From assembly GCA_019057975.1 (NCBI GenBank), contig JAHLWJ010000343.1, forward strand, positions 1 through 5,041: a stretch of 5,041 nt of DNA, read 5' to 3'. The notes below the pieces were generated by a model. That model saw only the letters and a list, made by a program, of their open reading frames with translations, was not told the DNA's origin and did no database searches. Shown in pieces: positions 2,700-5,041 of this stretch. The position numbers were made by a program, and so were the translations under genes. Numbering within the stretch: the first letter of the stretch is position 1; every line of letters starts with the position of its first letter. This stretch comes from Promethearchaeota archaeon. GTDB lineage: Archaea > Asgardarchaeota > Lokiarchaeia > Sigynarchaeales > SOKP01.

Positions 2700-5041
2700 A
2701 TGAAAATTAAAACAAAAAAAGGAATATTATACTTAGGAGTTGCTTTTCTACTATGCCTTAACAGCATTTTTCCTTATATTCTCATTGAAAGTACCGTACT
2801 CGAAACGGATATTCAAGAAAAAAATCTACCAAGGCTTAGCAGTCAATATATTAATATAATTACTCCAGAAAATAAAACTTACATAGGAGGGATGCAAGGT
2901 TATTACCCTGCAACATATGGTTTTGAGAATGAGACACTAGGGTCAGATCCAATTGAATGGTTAAGTGCTCGTACTGGAGGGACCGTTCGTATAGTTGAAG
3001 AAGTAGGAACCCATAAGAATGTTGCAGAAATACGGGATATAGATAATTCTGGTTATGTTTCTTTTCTCAACCAATTTGATTCCAATAAAGTATCAGGAAC
3101 AGTCGAATTCTGGGTAAGTACAAATGATACATCTAAAGCATTTTATATGAGGATCTTAGCATCCATTTCAGAAAGAGCCGTGATGATGAGAATCGAAAAT
3201 AATTATATTTATTGTCAAGATTCTACTACTTGGAGGGTCGTAAAATCAATTTCAAATAATAAATGGTACCATTTCAGTATTGAATTTGATTGCTCAACTG
3301 ATACTTACAATTGTTGGATTGATGGGAATCTAGAAGCAGCAGATTATGGATTTAGAGACAGTGATATTAGTTCAGTTAGTAAGATACAGTTATATACCAC
3401 CAATATTGAGGTAGATTATGAGATATATGTTGATGCTGTAGGATATTCTTGGGATATTAATTACAATATTGGAGATAATTTTTATGAAGGACTATTGCTT
3501 AGTTTCACTAATAATACCAAGCTCGATTGGGTAGGTTATTCATTAGATGGTCAATCAACTAAAACTATTTATGGAAATACATCAATTCCAACACCTAATG
3601 ATGGATTACATAGTATTCAATTGTTTGGAAATGACTCATTGGGAACGGGATATCATTCAGATAAAAGATGGTTCAAAGTTGAAGCATTTTCAAATAATTA
3701 TATAGAAGACTTTACTACTACGACGTATATGGATGATCTTGCTACTAATTCTTCAGGATGGGGGTCTGGAGCCCTGAATTTACCGAACAAAAATTTAACT
3801 GTTAATGTTTTTGAAGCGCCAAGTAATTGGAGATCAAGCAAAGTTCAGATGTCTGGAGATATAGTATACTCTGCTAATTATTATAGATTTGAAATCCATG
3901 ATATTAGTAATCCGAGCGAACCAATTCTACTTTCAGCGTATTCAGATGGTTGTTATGACTTCGTTATATCTGGAAACTATGCATACATAGCAGCTTATCG
4001 TCATGGATTAATAATATTGGATATTTCAGATAAAAGCAATCCTAGTCTTTTAGGCTCGTGTGATAACTATCAGACTCATTCGAGTATTACTGATTTATAT
4101 GCAACGACTATTGAGATTAAGGGGGCATATGCTTACATTTGGGATATGATACATGAATTAATAGTAATCAATATTGCTGATCCTAGTAACCCCTTTAAAG
4201 CCGGAGATTGGCTTGAGAGTGGTGGATTTTATGGGGAAAAAATGATAATTAAAGACAATTACCTTTATTTATTAACTGGAAATGTAATAATTTTTGATAT
4301 AAGCAGCCCTACGAGCCCATCAGATGTGTATACTTATAATACAGGGACCTATTATGACACAGGAGTTATTTCTGGCAATTACTTATATTTACCTGGACAA
4401 TATACTTTAGACATCTTAAATATTATTACCCCTACAGCTCCTGCTTTTGTAAGTTCCACAAGTACTGGAGTATCTGGCCCACAGAGTATCGCTTTCGATA
4501 ATACTTTTGTCTATATAGGAGGTAATAGAATTGCATCACCCAATAATTACGGATTAGTTGAAATATACGATGTTTCTAATGTCGTAAATCCTCAATTTGA
4601 ATATAGGTATATATCTCCGTGTGCAGATCCTTCTCATAGTTCAATGATCGATACAATTGACGTAATAAATGGATTTTCGTTTATGTATGATTATAGAGGA
4701 TATTATATCATCGCAGATTTCAATTTAATCGATCAATATGAAGCAATAGCTATTGGTCAATCGTCATCAATATATTCGGGAACATCCAATGTATTATTGA
4801 CACAACTATTACTTACAGTTTCTGAAGAATTACCCTCGGATACAGGAATTACTTATTACATTTCCGCAGATAACGGAACCCACTGGGAGCAAATTATTCC
4901 AAATTCCGTTCATGCATTTGAATATCTAGGAAATCAACTAAAATGGAAAACTGTATTAACAACTTCTCACTTATATAGAACGCCACAATTAAATTCCTTA
5001 AGCATTGCATATTTACCATTATTAAATGGAACTATTTTATT
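2700..5041 (+). CDS. Mosaic surface protein with jelly-roll, Ig-like and seven-bladed LVIVD propeller domains (3' end outside window)
   Basis: The frame is open from ATG 2700 to the window edge: 780 complete codons, with the C-terminus missing. Residues 1-30 look like a signal peptide (MKIKTKK, then a hydrophobic stretch). Residues 54-77 (ITPENKTY to YGFEN) lead into a LamG/ConA-like jelly-roll to about 251, marked by GTVEFWV (133-139), KWYHFSIEFD (188-197) and CWIDG. About 258-336 is an Ig-like stalk ending DGLHSIQLFGND to WFKV. A linker containing SGWGSG precedes a propeller at about 377-690. Blade ends of the LVIVD type (hydrophobic run, D-I/V-S-x-x-x-NP) fall near residues 401, 441, 492, 533, 571, 624 and 673, giving seven blades; the last two or three are degenerate. 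A final beta module has YYISADNGTHW (719-729) and LKWKTVL (747-753). Many N-x-S/T sites suggest a glycosylated outside protein. LVIVD repeats are common in archaeal surface proteins but have no general activity assigned; adhesion or ligand binding is inferred. A C-terminal anchor may lie beyond the edge. Confidence 0.85.
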   Translation, partial: MKIKTKKGILYLGVAFLLCLNSIFPYILIESTVLETDIQEKNLPRLSSQYINIITPENKTYIGGMQGYYPATYGFENETLGSDPIEWLSARTGGTVRIVEEVGTHKNVAEIRDIDNSGYVSFLNQFDSNKVSGTVEFWVSTNDTSKAFYMRILASISERAVMMRIENNYIYCQDSTTWRVVKSISNNKWYHFSIEFDCSTDTYNCWIDGNLEAADYGFRDSDISSVSKIQLYTTNIEVDYEIYVDAVGYSWDINYNIGDNFYEGLLLSFTNNTKLDWVGYSLDGQSTKTIYGNTSIPTPNDGLHSIQLFGNDSLGTGYHSDKRWFKVEAFSNNYIEDFTTTTYMDDLATNSSGWGSGALNLPNKNLTVNVFEAPSNWRSSKVQMSGDIVYSANYYRFEIHDISNPSEPILLSAYSDGCYDFVISGNYAYIAAYRHGLIILDISDKSNPSLLGSCDNYQTHSSITDLYATTIEIKGAYAYIWDMIHELIVINIADPSNPFKAGDWLESGGFYGEKMIIKDNYLYLLTGNVIIFDISSPTSPSDVYTYNTGTYYDTGVISGNYLYLPGQYTLDILNIITPTAPAFVSSTSTGVSGPQSIAFDNTFVYIGGNRIASPNNYGLVEIYDVSNVVNPQFEYRYISPCADPSHSSMIDTIDVINGFSFMYDYRGYYIIADFNLIDQYEAIAIGQSSSIYSGTSNVLLTQLLLTVSEELPSDTGITYYISADNGTHWEQIIPNSVHAFEYLGNQLKWKTVLTTSHLYRTPQLNSLSIAYLPLLNGTIL
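3831..4770 (+). other. Seven LVIVD-type propeller blades within the partial gene
   Basis: The blades repeat a pattern of a G-N/D-x-A/L-Y-hydrophobic strand, a GL-x-I-hydrophobic-D-I-S strand and a turn rich in D/N, S and P. Examples are GLIILDISDKSNP (residues 434-446), LIVINIADPSNP (487-498) and VIIFDISSPTSP (529-540). Successive blade ends are 40, 51, 41, 38, 53 and 49 residues apart. The seventh (IIADFNLIDQYEAI) has lost the NP turn. The blade count is read by eye; the first five are clear, the last two less so. Confidence 0.7.

Noticed and set aside
1..5041. tRNA, rRNA or minus-strand genes
   Set aside because: I saw no tRNA T-loop or anticodon-stem pattern, no rRNA signature and no convincing long reading frame on the minus strand.

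Overview
The window is AT-rich and holds three genes, all on the + strand, each apparently with its own transcription signals. The likely source is an archaeon, most plausibly an Asgard (Lokiarchaeia-like) lineage. The grounds are GTGA/GGTGA ribosome-binding sites matching the archaeal 16S tail, T-rich ends without strong hairpins, abundant ATA and AGA codons, and large secreted or membrane-anchored beta-propeller proteins whose modules resemble Asgard surface proteins from memory. The taxonomic call is inference, because no marker gene is present.

Layout. 1-240 holds a leader element (51-155) and a T-poor spacer with an 11-bp inverted repeat. 241-627 encodes a 128-residue four-helix membrane protein of unknown function, followed by a T11 terminator tract. 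628-904 holds a perfect 22-bp palindrome (762-783) and a second copy of the leader element (799-901). 905-2491 encodes a membrane-anchored extracellular protein made of eight repeats of about 55 residues, probably one beta-propeller. 2492-2699 holds a T-rich terminator, an inverted repeat and a third copy of the leader element (2594-2699). 2700 to the window end encodes the first 780 residues of a mosaic surface protein: signal peptide, jelly-roll (LamG/ConA-like) domain, Ig-like stalk, seven-bladed LVIVD-type propeller and a C-terminal beta module. It is cut by the window edge.

The most notable signal lies outside the genes. A leader of about 105 bp occurs three times, once before each gene, although the genes are not close homologues. 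Its first 61 bp align without gaps: 54/61 identical between copies 1 and 2, 49/61 between 2 and 3, 48/61 between 1 and 3. Copies 2 and 3 end in a GTGA ribosome-binding site six bases before the start codon. This suggests a shared promoter or a transcribed leader RNA that co-regulates cell-surface genes, or a recombining cassette head. Within the second gene, repeats 3 and 5 are almost identical at DNA level, a sign of recent internal duplication or gene conversion.
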